A DNA stretch of 27,220 nt from DASSJM01 sp049587975 (GTDB lineage: Bacteria; Actinomycetota; UBA4738; HRBIN12), in assembly GCA_049587975.1 (NCBI GenBank), contig JBAVEY010000248.1:1-27220 (forward strand), given 5' to 3'. The translations under genes were made by a program, and so were the position numbers. Positions 19,944 to 27,220 of this stretch are shown here, piece after piece. The notes below the pieces were generated by a model. That model was given only the letters and a program-made list of their open reading frames with translations. It made no database searches and was not told the DNA's origin. The stretch's first letter is position 1; every line of letters starts with the position of its first letter.

Positions 19944-21047
19944 GTGAAGTTCCGGTGTGACCGAGACGTCTTGTCCGAGGCTCTGCAGACCGTCCAGCGC
20001 GGCGTCTCGTCGAGACCGGGGATCCCCGCCCTCACGGGGGTGCTGATCGAGGCGGCCCCGGACGGGGCGCTGACGCTCACGACGACCGATCTGGAGGTCT
20101 CGGCGCGGCTGTCGATCGACGTACAGGTCGGCGAGCCGGGGATCTCGCTCGTCCCGGCGCGGCTGCTCGCCGACACGGTGAAGAGCCTGTCGGACGCGCC
20201 GGTGGAGTTCGAGAGCGATCAGTCCCAAGCGCGGATCCGGTGCGCCGCCTACGAGGGGTCGCTGCGACTCCTGCCGGCGGAGGACTTCCCGGCGTTGCAG
20301 CCGCCGGCGGGCACCCGGATCGTGGCGGAGGCGCCGCGGTTCGCGGAGGCCGTCGGTCAGGTCGCTCGAGCCGCCTCGCGTGACGAGGCGAGGCCGGTGC
20401 TGACGGGCATCCTGCTCGAGGTCAGCCGCGAGGGCGTGACGTTGGTGGCCACCGACTCGTACCGGCTCGCGGTCCGCGACCTCGTGGCGACGGCGGCCGG
20501 CGAGGCCAAGGCGATCGTGCCCGAGCGAGCCCTGTCCGAGGCGGGGCGCGCGGCCCAGGCGGTCGAGAAGGGCGAGGTCGAGGTGTTCGTCGACGAGAGC
20601 CAGGTGTCGTTCCAGGTGGGGCCCCTGATGCTCACGTCGCGGCTGATCGAGGGGGAGTTCCCGAACTACCGGCAGCTGCTGCCGGAGCAGTACGAGAGCC
20701 GCCTCACGGTCTCGCGCCAGCAGTTGATCGACGCGGTGCGACGGGTCGGGCTGCTGGCTCGGGACACCTCGCCCGTCCGCCTCGAGTTCAACGCGCTCGG
20801 CGTCAAGCTGTCCTCCTCGTCACCGGATCTGGGTCAGGCGGTCGAAGCGGTCGAGGCCAGGTACGAGGGCGAGGACATCACGGCCGCGTTCAACCCGAAC
20901 TACCTCGCGGACGGCCTGGCGGCCGCATCGGGCGAGTCGGTTCGGCTCGAGGTGCGGGACGGGCTCAAGCCGGGGATCGTCCGGGGCGAGTCCGACGAGT
21001 TCACGTATCTCGTGATGCCCGTGAGGCTGCCGACGCCGGTCGGTTGA
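19944..21047 (+). CDS. dnaN: DNA polymerase III sliding clamp (beta subunit) DnaN
   Basis: A 367-aa ring-clamp subunit with three repeated beta-clamp domains. Recognisable segments are MKFRCDRDVLSEALQTVQRG at the start, GIPALTGVLIEAAPDGALTL, RPVLTGILLEVSREGVTLVA with ATDSYRLAVRD (domain 2), EGEFPNYRQLLPEQYESRLT, and the clamp C-terminus EFTYLVMPVRLPTPVG. Normal length for the family. GTG 19944 is preceded by GAGGGGGTGG, a strong purine-rich ribosome binding site. The spacer to dnaA contains the candidate oriC. recF begins 7 bp after the stop. The clamp tethers the replicative polymerase to DNA. Confidence 0.98.
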   Translation: MKFRCDRDVLSEALQTVQRGVSSRPGIPALTGVLIEAAPDGALTLTTTDLEVSARLSIDVQVGEPGISLVPARLLADTVKSLSDAPVEFESDQSQARIRCAAYEGSLRLLPAEDFPALQPPAGTRIVAEAPRFAEAVGQVARAASRDEARPVLTGILLEVSREGVTLVATDSYRLAVRDLVATAAGEAKAIVPERALSEAGRAAQAVEKGEVEVFVDESQVSFQVGPLMLTSRLIEGEFPNYRQLLPEQYESRLTVSRQQLIDAVRRVGLLARDTSPVRLEFNALGVKLSSSSPDLGQAVEAVEARYEGEDITAAFNPNYLADGLAAASGESVRLEVRDGLKPGIVRGESDEFTYLVMPVRLPTPVG

Positions 21048-21054
21048 TGCCGCG

Positions 21055-22149
21055 TTGCGGCTCGCGTGGGTCGAACTCCGAGATCTTCGGAACCACGTCG
21101 AGACGCGTCTGGACGATCTGCCCGACGGGCTGGTCACCGTCGCCGGTCCGAACGGCGAGGGCAAGACGAACCTGCTCGAGGGGATCGCGTTCCTCTTCTT
21201 CCTGCAGTCTCCGCGCACGTCGTCGGCGGAGCCGGTGGTTCGACGTGATTCGCAAGGGCCGGCCTACGCGCGCGGCGAGATCCTCACGGAGGAGGCGGGC
21301 AGGATCCTCGTCGAGGTCGAGATCCCCGGGAGGGGAGCCAACCGCGTCCAGGTGAACCGCTCACCCGTGCGGCGCAAGCGCGACCTCCGCCGCCAGGCGC
21401 GCGCGGTGTACTTCGGGCCCGACGACCTGGTGATCGTGATCGGCGACCCGGCGAAACGACGCGACTTCCTCGACGATGCCATCCGCTCCCTCTGGCCGCT
21501 CAAGGAGTCGGCGATGACGGCGTACGAGCGCACGTTGCGTCAACGCAACCGGCTCATCAAGGAATGGGAGGGGCGGGGGACACCGACCGGCCTCGACGCA
21601 TGGGACGCGGAACTGGTGAACAACGGATGCGCGTTGATCCGTCTACGCGCCGAGGCGGTGACCCGTCTCGCGCCGTCGGCGGAGGAGGAGTACACGCACC
21701 TGGCCAGCTACGGGCTCGCCTGCGCGTACGCCCCGAACGTGATCGGCGAGCCGCTCGAGGAGGCGTTCGAGCGACGCCTGGCCGAACGCCGCGGGGACGA
21801 ACTGATCCGTCGGACGACGCTCGTCGGTCCGCACCGGGACGACCTGTCGCTTGCCGTCCGGGACCTCGGCGCTCGGAGCTTCGCGAGCCACGGGGAGGCC
21901 TGGGCGGCGGCGCTGTGCCTGCGGCTGGGGCTTGCCACCGCCGTCGCCGACGAGGTCCGGGAACGCCCGGTCCTGCTGCTCGACGATCCGTTCTCGGCGC
22001 TGGACCCGCGGCGGCAGCGGCTCGTCGGGGAGCGGCTCGTCGACCGGGGGCAGGTCTTCGTGAGCGTGGCCGACGAGGCGCACGTGCCGCAGGTGTCGTC
22101 GTTGGTCCTCGACGTGTCCGCGGGGACCGTTACGCCCCGGGGGGCATGA
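21055..22149 (+). CDS. recF: DNA replication and repair protein RecF
   Basis: A 364-aa SMC-like ATPase that loads RecA at single-strand gaps through RecFOR. The N-terminus has LAWVELRDLRNHVETRLDDL, then Walker A VAGPNGEGKTNLLEGIAFLF (~29-48). FGPDDLVIVIGDPAKRRDFL is the conserved RecF segment after the lid. The ABC signature region is GARSFASHGEAWAAALCLRL, and Walker B plus D-loop is RPVLLLDDPFSALDPRRQR. The start is TTG 21055, the only codon giving the canonical N-terminus. An ATG at 21047 overlaps the dnaN stop but is in another frame. The stop overlaps the dciA ATG (ATGA). Confidence 0.97.
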   Translation: MRLAWVELRDLRNHVETRLDDLPDGLVTVAGPNGEGKTNLLEGIAFLFFLQSPRTSSAEPVVRRDSQGPAYARGEILTEEAGRILVEVEIPGRGANRVQVNRSPVRRKRDLRRQARAVYFGPDDLVIVIGDPAKRRDFLDDAIRSLWPLKESAMTAYERTLRQRNRLIKEWEGRGTPTGLDAWDAELVNNGCALIRLRAEAVTRLAPSAEEEYTHLASYGLACAYAPNVIGEPLEEAFERRLAERRGDELIRRTTLVGPHRDDLSLAVRDLGARSFASHGEAWAAALCLRLGLATAVADEVRERPVLLLDDPFSALDPRRQRLVGERLVDRGQVFVSVADEAHVPQVSSLVLDVSAGTVTPRGA

Positions 22150-22505
22150 GCGTGCCGCACTCGAAGGGATTCGGCCATCGCAAGGATGAGCGGACCCTGA
22201 CGGCCACACCGATCGGCGACGTCGTCGACGGTCTGCTGAAGGAGCGGACCTTCGCCCGCGGCATGCCGATCGGCAAACTCGCATCCGAGTGGGCCGCCGT
22301 GGTCGGGCCTCGGCTGGCCGCCGAGTCCGCCCCGGTGAGCCTGGAAGGCGGTGTCTTGGTCGTCGCCGCGACCACCGGGCCGTGGGGCGCGCAGGTCCGT
22401 TTCCTGGCGGAGCAGATCCGCGAACGGGCGGAGACGGCTCTGGGTGCGGGCAGCGTCGCGAAGGTCCAGGTGATCGTTCGGACCGATCCTCGGAAAGGGT
22501 TGTAG
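22146..22505 (+). CDS. dciA: DUF721/DciA-family protein (probable replicative helicase loader)
   Basis: A 119-aa protein with the DciA/DUF721 core: IGDVVDGLLKERTFARGMPI, GKLASEWAAVVGPRLAAESA and GGVLVVAATTGPWGAQVRFL, then AEQIRERAETALG. The W..VVG pattern and the following VLVV strand resemble the KH-like fold of the family. DciA-type proteins are ancestral loaders of DnaB helicase in bacteria without DnaC or DnaI, and the gene commonly lies between recF and gyrB in Actinomycetota. The N-terminus carries a short basic stretch (HSKGFGHRKDER). ATG 22146 is in an ATGA overlap with recF. The loader function here is inferred from family and position. Confidence 0.9.
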   Translation: MSVPHSKGFGHRKDERTLTATPIGDVVDGLLKERTFARGMPIGKLASEWAAVVGPRLAAESAPVSLEGGVLVVAATTGPWGAQVRFLAEQIRERAETALGAGSVAKVQVIVRTDPRKGL

Positions 22506-22578
22506 CCCAATGCTTACCGGGCGAGTCGCGGGCCTGGGATCGAGGTGCGGAACCCCGATCGGCGTCACCCCCGATTGA

Positions 22579-22584
22579 TAGAAT
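22579..22584 (+). promoter_or_regulatory. -10 element for gyrB-gyrA
   Basis: TAGAAT in the 163-bp dciA-gyrB gap resembles the SigA -10 and would leave an ~80-nt leader before the TTG start. No convincing -35 is seen. The rest of the gap shows no open frame or structure I can support. Confidence 0.4.
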
Positions 22585-22668
22585 CTGGGGACGTAACCGC
22601 GGTTCCCGTCGGCCCCCGAGACCCGTCGTCTCGAGTCCGGCGCGTCCGCGTTCCACGACGGAGGTGCA

Positions 22669-24633
22669 TTGGCAAGCACGGCAACCAAGCGGGCCGGAGG
22701 ACGGGCTGGCGCGACCACGCCCGGACAGTATGGGTCGGCGGACATCCAGGTCCTCGAGGGCGTCGAACACGTTCGGCTCCGCCCGGGGATGTACATCGGG
22801 ACCACCTCGAGCAGGGGACTGCACCATCTCGTCTACGAGGTGGTCGACAACTCGATCGACGAGGCGATGGCAGGTGACTGCGACCGGATCACGGTCCGGT
22901 TGCTGAAGGACGGTGGCTGCGAGGTCGAGGACAACGGCCGGGGCATCCCGGTCAAACCGATCCCCAAGGCCAAGGACCGGCGCCCGGCGGTGGAGGTCGT
23001 CCTGACGACCCTGAACGCTGGAGGCAAGTTCGGGGGCGGGGGGTACCGGATCTCGGGCGGGCTGCACGGCGTCGGCGTATCCGTCGTGAACGCGTTGTCG
23101 GAGAAGCTCGTGGTCCAGGTGATGCGCGAGGGCGGCTCGTGGACGCAGAGCTACGCGCGCGGCAAGGCGACGTCTCGGCTCACCAAGGGCAAGCCCTCGC
23201 GGAAGACGGGGACGATCATCTCGTTCTGGCCCGACCCGGAGATCTTCGTCGAGGGTGTCGAGTTCGACATTCGGATGCTCGCCGAGCGGCTCCAGGAGCA
23301 CGCCTTCCTCACCAAGGGCGTCGAGATCCAGCTGATCGACGAGCGCGAGGCCAAGCCCGTCAAGCAGGTCTTCAAGGCGTCGGGCGGCATCGCGGACTTC
23401 GTTAAGCACCTCGCGACCGGCAAGGAGACGATCCACACCAAGATCATCTCGATGGAGGCCCGCGAGATGGACGCGGAGGCCGACGTCGCCCTGCAGTGGA
23501 CCAACGGGTACTCGGAGTCGATCCACTCGTTCGCGAACACGATCAACACCCACGAGGGCGGCATGCACGAGGAGGGCTTGAAGAAGGCGCTCACCAACGT
23601 GATCAACCGGTACGCGCGCGCCAAGGGACTGCTGAAGGAGAAGGAGGAGAACCTCCTCGGCGAGGACGTGCGCGAGGGCCTGATCGCGATCGTGAGCGTG
23701 CGCCTGCGCGAGCCGCAGTTCGAGGGCCAGACGAAGACCAAACTCGGCAACACGACGATGCGCTCGCTGGTCGAGACCACCGTGAACGAGCACCTGATGA
23801 CGTGGCTCCAGGAGCACCCTGGCGACGCCAAGCGGATCGTCACGAAGTCGTCCCAGGCGGCCAAGGCGCGCCTCGCGGCCAAGCAGGCGCGTGACCTCAC
23901 GCGGCGCAAGTCGTTCCTGGAGGGCGGCGGCCTTCCCGGCAAGCTCGCCGACTGCCAGCTCACCGACCCGAGCGCGACCGAGCTGTTCATCGTCGAGGGC
24001 GATTCGGCCGGCGGCTCGGCCAAGCAGGCGCGGGACCCGGCCACGCAGGCGATCCTGCCGATCCGGGGCAAGATCTTGAACGTCGAGAAGTCGCGACTGC
24101 ACAAGATCCTCGAGAACGCCGAGATTCAGGCGCTGATCACGGCGATCGGGACCGGGGTGGGTGACGAGGAGTTCGACGTCGCGAAGACCCGCTACCACAA
24201 GATCGTGCTGATGGCCGACGCCGACGTCGACGGCGCGCACATCCAGACGCTGCTGCTCACCTTCCTGTTCCGGTACATGCGCGAGCTGATCGACGCCGGC
24301 TACGTCTACCTGGCGAAGCCACCGCTGTACCTGCTCAAGGACGGCAAGCAGGAGCGGTACTTCTACACGGAGCGCGAATGGGATCTGTACCGCAAGGAGC
24401 TCGACGGCCAGCGCAAGCTCGAGCCGCAGCGGTTCAAGGGCCTCGGCGAGATGGACGCGTCGCAGCTGTGGGAGACGACGATGAACCCCGAGCAGCGCAC
24501 GCTGCTGCGCGTGACGCTCGAGGACGCCGCGACCGCGGACCGGCTGTTCAGCATCCTGATGGGTGAGGACGTCGCCTCGCGCAAGGAGTGGATCGAGGAC
24601 AACGCGGCCGACGTGCAGAACCTGGACGTGTAG
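22669..24633 (+). CDS. gyrB: DNA gyrase subunit B
   Basis: A 654-aa ATPase subunit of gyrase. The GHKL ATPase domain shows LEGVEHVRLRPGMYIG (~29-44), VYEVVDNSIDEAMAGDC and the ATP lid GGGGYRISGGLHGVGVSVVN. The transducer has the QTKTKLGN lysine motif. The Toprim domain has FIVEGDSAGGSAKQARD (Glu near 443), ILPIRGKILNVEKSR and the metal site MADADVDGAHIQTLLL (~515-530). The C-terminus (PQRFKGLGEMDASQLWETTM) interacts with GyrA. Length is typical of GyrB without the proteobacterial insertion. The TTG start at 22669 has GAGGTG 3 nt upstream, and the protein begins MASTATKRAG after a poorly conserved leader. gyrA follows after 22 bp. Confidence 0.98.
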   Translation: MASTATKRAGGRAGATTPGQYGSADIQVLEGVEHVRLRPGMYIGTTSSRGLHHLVYEVVDNSIDEAMAGDCDRITVRLLKDGGCEVEDNGRGIPVKPIPKAKDRRPAVEVVLTTLNAGGKFGGGGYRISGGLHGVGVSVVNALSEKLVVQVMREGGSWTQSYARGKATSRLTKGKPSRKTGTIISFWPDPEIFVEGVEFDIRMLAERLQEHAFLTKGVEIQLIDEREAKPVKQVFKASGGIADFVKHLATGKETIHTKIISMEAREMDAEADVALQWTNGYSESIHSFANTINTHEGGMHEEGLKKALTNVINRYARAKGLLKEKEENLLGEDVREGLIAIVSVRLREPQFEGQTKTKLGNTTMRSLVETTVNEHLMTWLQEHPGDAKRIVTKSSQAAKARLAAKQARDLTRRKSFLEGGGLPGKLADCQLTDPSATELFIVEGDSAGGSAKQARDPATQAILPIRGKILNVEKSRLHKILENAEIQALITAIGTGVGDEEFDVAKTRYHKIVLMADADVDGAHIQTLLLTFLFRYMRELIDAGYVYLAKPPLYLLKDGKQERYFYTEREWDLYRKELDGQRKLEPQRFKGLGEMDASQLWETTMNPEQRTLLRVTLEDAATADRLFSILMGEDVASRKEWIEDNAADVQNLDV

Positions 24634-24655
24634 GCCAAGGGATCAGGAGGGTCCG

Positions 24656-27106
24656 GTGGCGCAGGAATCGATGCTCGGTGGTCGGATCGAGGACGTCCAG
24701 CTCGAGGACCAGATCCAGACCTCGTACCTGGACTACTCGATGTCTGTCATCGTCGGACGGGCGCTCCCCGACGTCCGCGACGGGCTGAAGCCGGTCCATC
24801 GACGGATCCTGTGGTCGATGTTCGAGCAGGGTCTGCGCCCCGATCGTCCGTACCGCAAGTCGGCCAACGTGGTCGGGGGCGTGATGAGCAAGTACCACCC
24901 GCACGGCGACGTCGCCATCTACGACACGCTCGTGCGGATGGCGCAGGACTTCTCGCTCCGCGCGCCCCTGATCGACGGGCACGGGAACTTCGGATCGGTC
25001 GACGGAGACCCCGCGGCCGCGCAGCGCTACACCGAGGCGCGGCTCGCGCCGATCGCCCTCGAGCTGCTGCGGGACATCGAGGCCGAGACCGTGGACTTCG
25101 TTCCTAACTACGACGGCTACGAGCAGCAGCCGGTCGTTCTGCCGTCGCGTTTCCCCAACCTGCTCGTCAACGGCTCGGGCGGCATCGCCGTCGGTATGGC
25201 GACGAACATCCCGCCCCACAACCTCGGCGAGGTGATCGACGCCGTCGTGCACTTCATCGATCACCCCGAGTCCAAGTCGAAGGACCTGATGAGGTTCGTC
25301 AAGGGCCCGGATTTCCCGACCGGCGCGATCGTGATGGGCCGCGACGGCATCAAGGAGGCGTACGAGACCGGGCGAGGATCGATCAAGGTCCGTGCCGTCT
25401 GCTCGATCGAGGAGGCTTCGTCGGGCCGCCAGCGCATCGTGGTCACCGAGTTGCCGTACCAGGTGAACAAGGCCCGCCTCGCCGAGAAGATCGCCGACCT
25501 GGTCCGCACGGGGCGCCTGAAGGACGTCGCGGACGTCAAGGACCACTCGAGCGGCCGCGAGGGCATGCGCCTGGTCGTCGAGCTCAAGCGCGGGGCGAAC
25601 CCGCAGGTCGTCCTGAACCAGCTCTACAAGCACACGCAGCTCCAGGACAGCTTCGGCGTGATCATGCTCTCGCTGGTCGACGGCGTCCCGAGAACGCTCA
25701 ACCTCGCCGAGGTGATCGGGTACTACGTCGACCACCAGGTCGATGTCGTGACCCGGCGCACGCGCTACGAGCTGAAGAAGGCCGAGGAGCGCGACCACAT
25801 CGTCAAGGGCCTGCTGATCGCGCTCGACAACCTCGACGCGGTCATCAAGGTGATCCGCGGTTCCCAGGACGCCGAGGAGGCGCGCGGCAAGCTGATGCAG
25901 CAGTTCGAGCTCAGCGAGATCCAGGCGAACCACATCCTGGACATGCCGCTCCGCCGGCTCACACGGCTCGCCCGCGCCGAGCTCGAGCAGGAGCACAAGG
26001 AGCTCCTCGCGCGCATCCGGTACCTGAAGGCGCTGCTCAAGGACCCGAAGAAGATCCGCGGCGTGATCTCCGAGGAGATCCTCGAGATCAAGGAGAAGTT
26101 CGCGACCCCCCGGCGGACGCAGCTGAAGGCCGACGAGGGCGACCTCGACGTTCAGGATCTGATCGCCGAGGAGGACGTGGTGATCACGGTCTCCCGCGCC
26201 GGCTACGTCAAGCGTCAGCCGATCGAGAACTTCCGGCGGCAGGGCCGCGGCGGCAAGGGCATCCGCGGGGCGAATCTCAAGGAGGAAGACGTCATCAACG
26301 ACGTCTTCACGACCACGACCCACAACTGGCTCCTGTTCCTCACCAGCCGGGGGAAGGTGTATCGGGTCAAGGTGCACGAGGTCCCGGAGTCGGGTCGGAC
26401 CGCTCGGGGCACGTACGCCGCCAACCTGCCGGGCGTCTCGATCACCGGGGACGAGAAGGTCCAGGCGGTGATCGACCTGAAGGAATACTCGGAGGGCCGG
26501 TACCTGCTGTTCGCCACCCGCAAGGGGATGGTGAAGAAGACCGCCTTGCCCGAGTACGACTCGCCGAGGACCGGGCTGGCCGCCATCAACCTGAAGCCGG
26601 GTGACGAGCTGATCGACGTGCGTCTCACCGACGGGAAGGACGACGTCATCCTCGTCTCGCGCAAGGGACAGGCGATCCGCTTCCGGGAGAGCCTCGTCCG
26701 TCCGATGGGCCGGCAGACCGCCGGTGTGATCGGGATGCGCCTGGCGGCCGACGACGAGGTGATCGTGCTCGGGGTCGCGTCCCAGGGCGAGGAGCTGATC
26801 AGCGTCACCCACCAGGGGTACGGCAAGCGGACGCCGCTGAAGGACTACCCGGTGAAGGGCCGCGGCGGCAAGGGCGTGATCGGCCACACGCTGACGAAGA
26901 AGACCGGCCCGCTCGCCGGCGCGTTCGTCGGATCCAAGGATCAGGACATGTTCGTGATCTCGTCGTCCGGCATCGTGATCCGGGTGGCCGCGGCCGACAT
27001 CCGCCGGGTCGGTCGGGCGTCGCAGGGCGTCCGGACCATGCGCGTCGAAGAGGGTGCGACGGTCGTGGCGCTCGCTCCCGTGATCGCCTCGGTCGAGATC
27101 GACTAG
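24656..27106 (+). CDS. gyrA: DNA gyrase subunit A
   Basis: An 816-aa cleavage-religation subunit. The N-terminal domain has YLDYSMSVIVGRALPDVRDG, HPHGDVAIYDTLVRMAQDFS and the catalytic tyrosine in AAAQRYTEARL (Tyr125). The C-terminal beta-pinwheel contains the GyrA box QGRGGKG (~529-535), which identifies gyrase rather than topoisomerase IV. In the quinolone-resistance region the residue equivalent to Escherichia coli Ser83 and Mycobacterium tuberculosis Ala90 is Val86; the following acidic Asp90 (E. coli Asp87) is kept. GTG 24656 lies 5 nt after a perfect AGGAGG. It forms the heterotetramer with GyrB encoded just upstream and introduces negative supercoils. It ends directly against a convergent gene. 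Confidence 0.98.
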   Translation: MAQESMLGGRIEDVQLEDQIQTSYLDYSMSVIVGRALPDVRDGLKPVHRRILWSMFEQGLRPDRPYRKSANVVGGVMSKYHPHGDVAIYDTLVRMAQDFSLRAPLIDGHGNFGSVDGDPAAAQRYTEARLAPIALELLRDIEAETVDFVPNYDGYEQQPVVLPSRFPNLLVNGSGGIAVGMATNIPPHNLGEVIDAVVHFIDHPESKSKDLMRFVKGPDFPTGAIVMGRDGIKEAYETGRGSIKVRAVCSIEEASSGRQRIVVTELPYQVNKARLAEKIADLVRTGRLKDVADVKDHSSGREGMRLVVELKRGANPQVVLNQLYKHTQLQDSFGVIMLSLVDGVPRTLNLAEVIGYYVDHQVDVVTRRTRYELKKAEERDHIVKGLLIALDNLDAVIKVIRGSQDAEEARGKLMQQFELSEIQANHILDMPLRRLTRLARAELEQEHKELLARIRYLKALLKDPKKIRGVISEEILEIKEKFATPRRTQLKADEGDLDVQDLIAEEDVVITVSRAGYVKRQPIENFRRQGRGGKGIRGANLKEEDVINDVFTTTTHNWLLFLTSRGKVYRVKVHEVPESGRTARGTYAANLPGVSITGDEKVQAVIDLKEYSEGRYLLFATRKGMVKKTALPEYDSPRTGLAAINLKPGDELIDVRLTDGKDDVILVSRKGQAIRFRESLVRPMGRQTAGVIGMRLAADDEVIVLGVASQGEELISVTHQGYGKRTPLKDYPVKGRGGKGVIGHTLTKKTGPLAGAFVGSKDQDMFVISSSGIVIRVAAADIRRVGRASQGVRTMRVEEGATVVALAPVIASVEID

Positions 27107-27220
27107 CTAGCCGCGAGGCGTCGGTTCCCCGGGTGCGCCCCGCCCCGAGGCGTGCTCCTGTGGCAGCGGCACGCGCCGGAACCTCACGAACAGCAGCACG
27201 TCGTACGCGCTCTTCAGGGC
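27107..27220 (-). CDS. C-terminal 37 residues of an unrecognised protein (5' end outside window)
   Basis: The minus strand from the window edge is open to a TAG (27109-27107) that abuts the gyrA stop without a gap. The visible end reads ALKSAYDVLLFVRFRRVPLP followed by a Gly/Pro/Glu-rich tail. Nearly all of the 37 codons end in G or C, in line with real coding sequence. Too little is visible to name it; it is convergent with gyrA. Confidence 0.6.
   Translation of the reverse strand, partial: ALKSAYDVLLFVRFRRVPLPQEHASGRGAPGEPTPRG

Noticed and set aside
21643..24240. Long minus-strand open frame (865 codons) opposite recF, dciA and gyrB
   Set aside because: Antisense shadow of three well-defined genes with strong family motifs; no motif of its own. 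The same applies to minus-strand frames at 24548-26887 and 9704-11848.
1..27220. Mobile element, prophage, defence system, CRISPR array or tRNA/rRNA
   Set aside because: No transposase, integrase, regular direct-repeat array or tRNA-like cloverleaf was seen on either strand; the gene order is conserved housekeeping.

Overview
The window is chromosomal core DNA around a bacterial replication origin. GC content is very high, third codon positions are almost all G or C, and GTG/TTG starts are frequent. The order trxB-trxA-cwlM-like / parB-parA-rsmG-jag-yidC-yidD-rnpA-rpmH / dnaA-dnaN-recF-dciA-gyrB-gyrA is the classical actinobacterial origin layout, as in Mycobacterium. Several features suggest an Actinomycetota lineage outside the well-studied Actinomycetes: the CwlM-like pseudo-amidase, an F420-type LLM oxidoreductase, a DUF664/DinB protein, leaderless genes, a compact 459-aa DnaA with a short domain II, and an RnpA of non-Streptomyces type. 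That placement is inference. I see no insertion sequence, phage, CRISPR array, rRNA or tRNA.

Region 1 (1-8314) is a menaquinone biosynthesis locus. After the 3' end of an unknown gene, a tandem-domain MerR regulator is translationally coupled to menG and then menF on the plus strand. On the minus strand menB-menA-menD form an operon joined by 4-nt GTGA overlaps, followed 3 nt later by a GNAT acetyltransferase. A short menE diverges from menB. A 12-bp imperfect palindrome (GAGYGWWCRCTC) occurs both in the merR promoter and in the menB/menE divergent promoter, suggesting that the MerR protein controls the whole locus. MenC, MenH and the DHNA-CoA thioesterase are not in the window.

Region 2 (8315-12483) carries trxB, trxA, a CwlM-like protein whose amidase domain has lost its zinc ligands, a possible 39-aa membrane protein, an LLM oxidoreductase and a DinB/DUF664 protein. 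The last two run up to a hairpin shared with the convergent parB.

Region 3 (12484-18081, all minus) is parB, parA, rsmG, jag, yidC, yidD, rnpA and rpmH, tightly packed. parA is unusually long (509 aa), with a disordered acidic tail ending in a basic patch. One near-consensus parS site lies in front of rsmG. rnpA has no ATG/GTG/TTG start; the best candidate is an ACG five bases after a strong Shine-Dalgarno.

Region 4 (18082-27106, plus) is the origin and replication operon. DnaA boxes precede dnaA. The dnaA-dnaN spacer contains a DnaA box, a GC cluster and a run of CTA triplets, matching the DnaA-box/DnaA-trio unwinding element. dnaN, recF, dciA (DUF721), gyrB and gyrA follow. The window ends in the 3' end of a minus-strand gene abutting gyrA.
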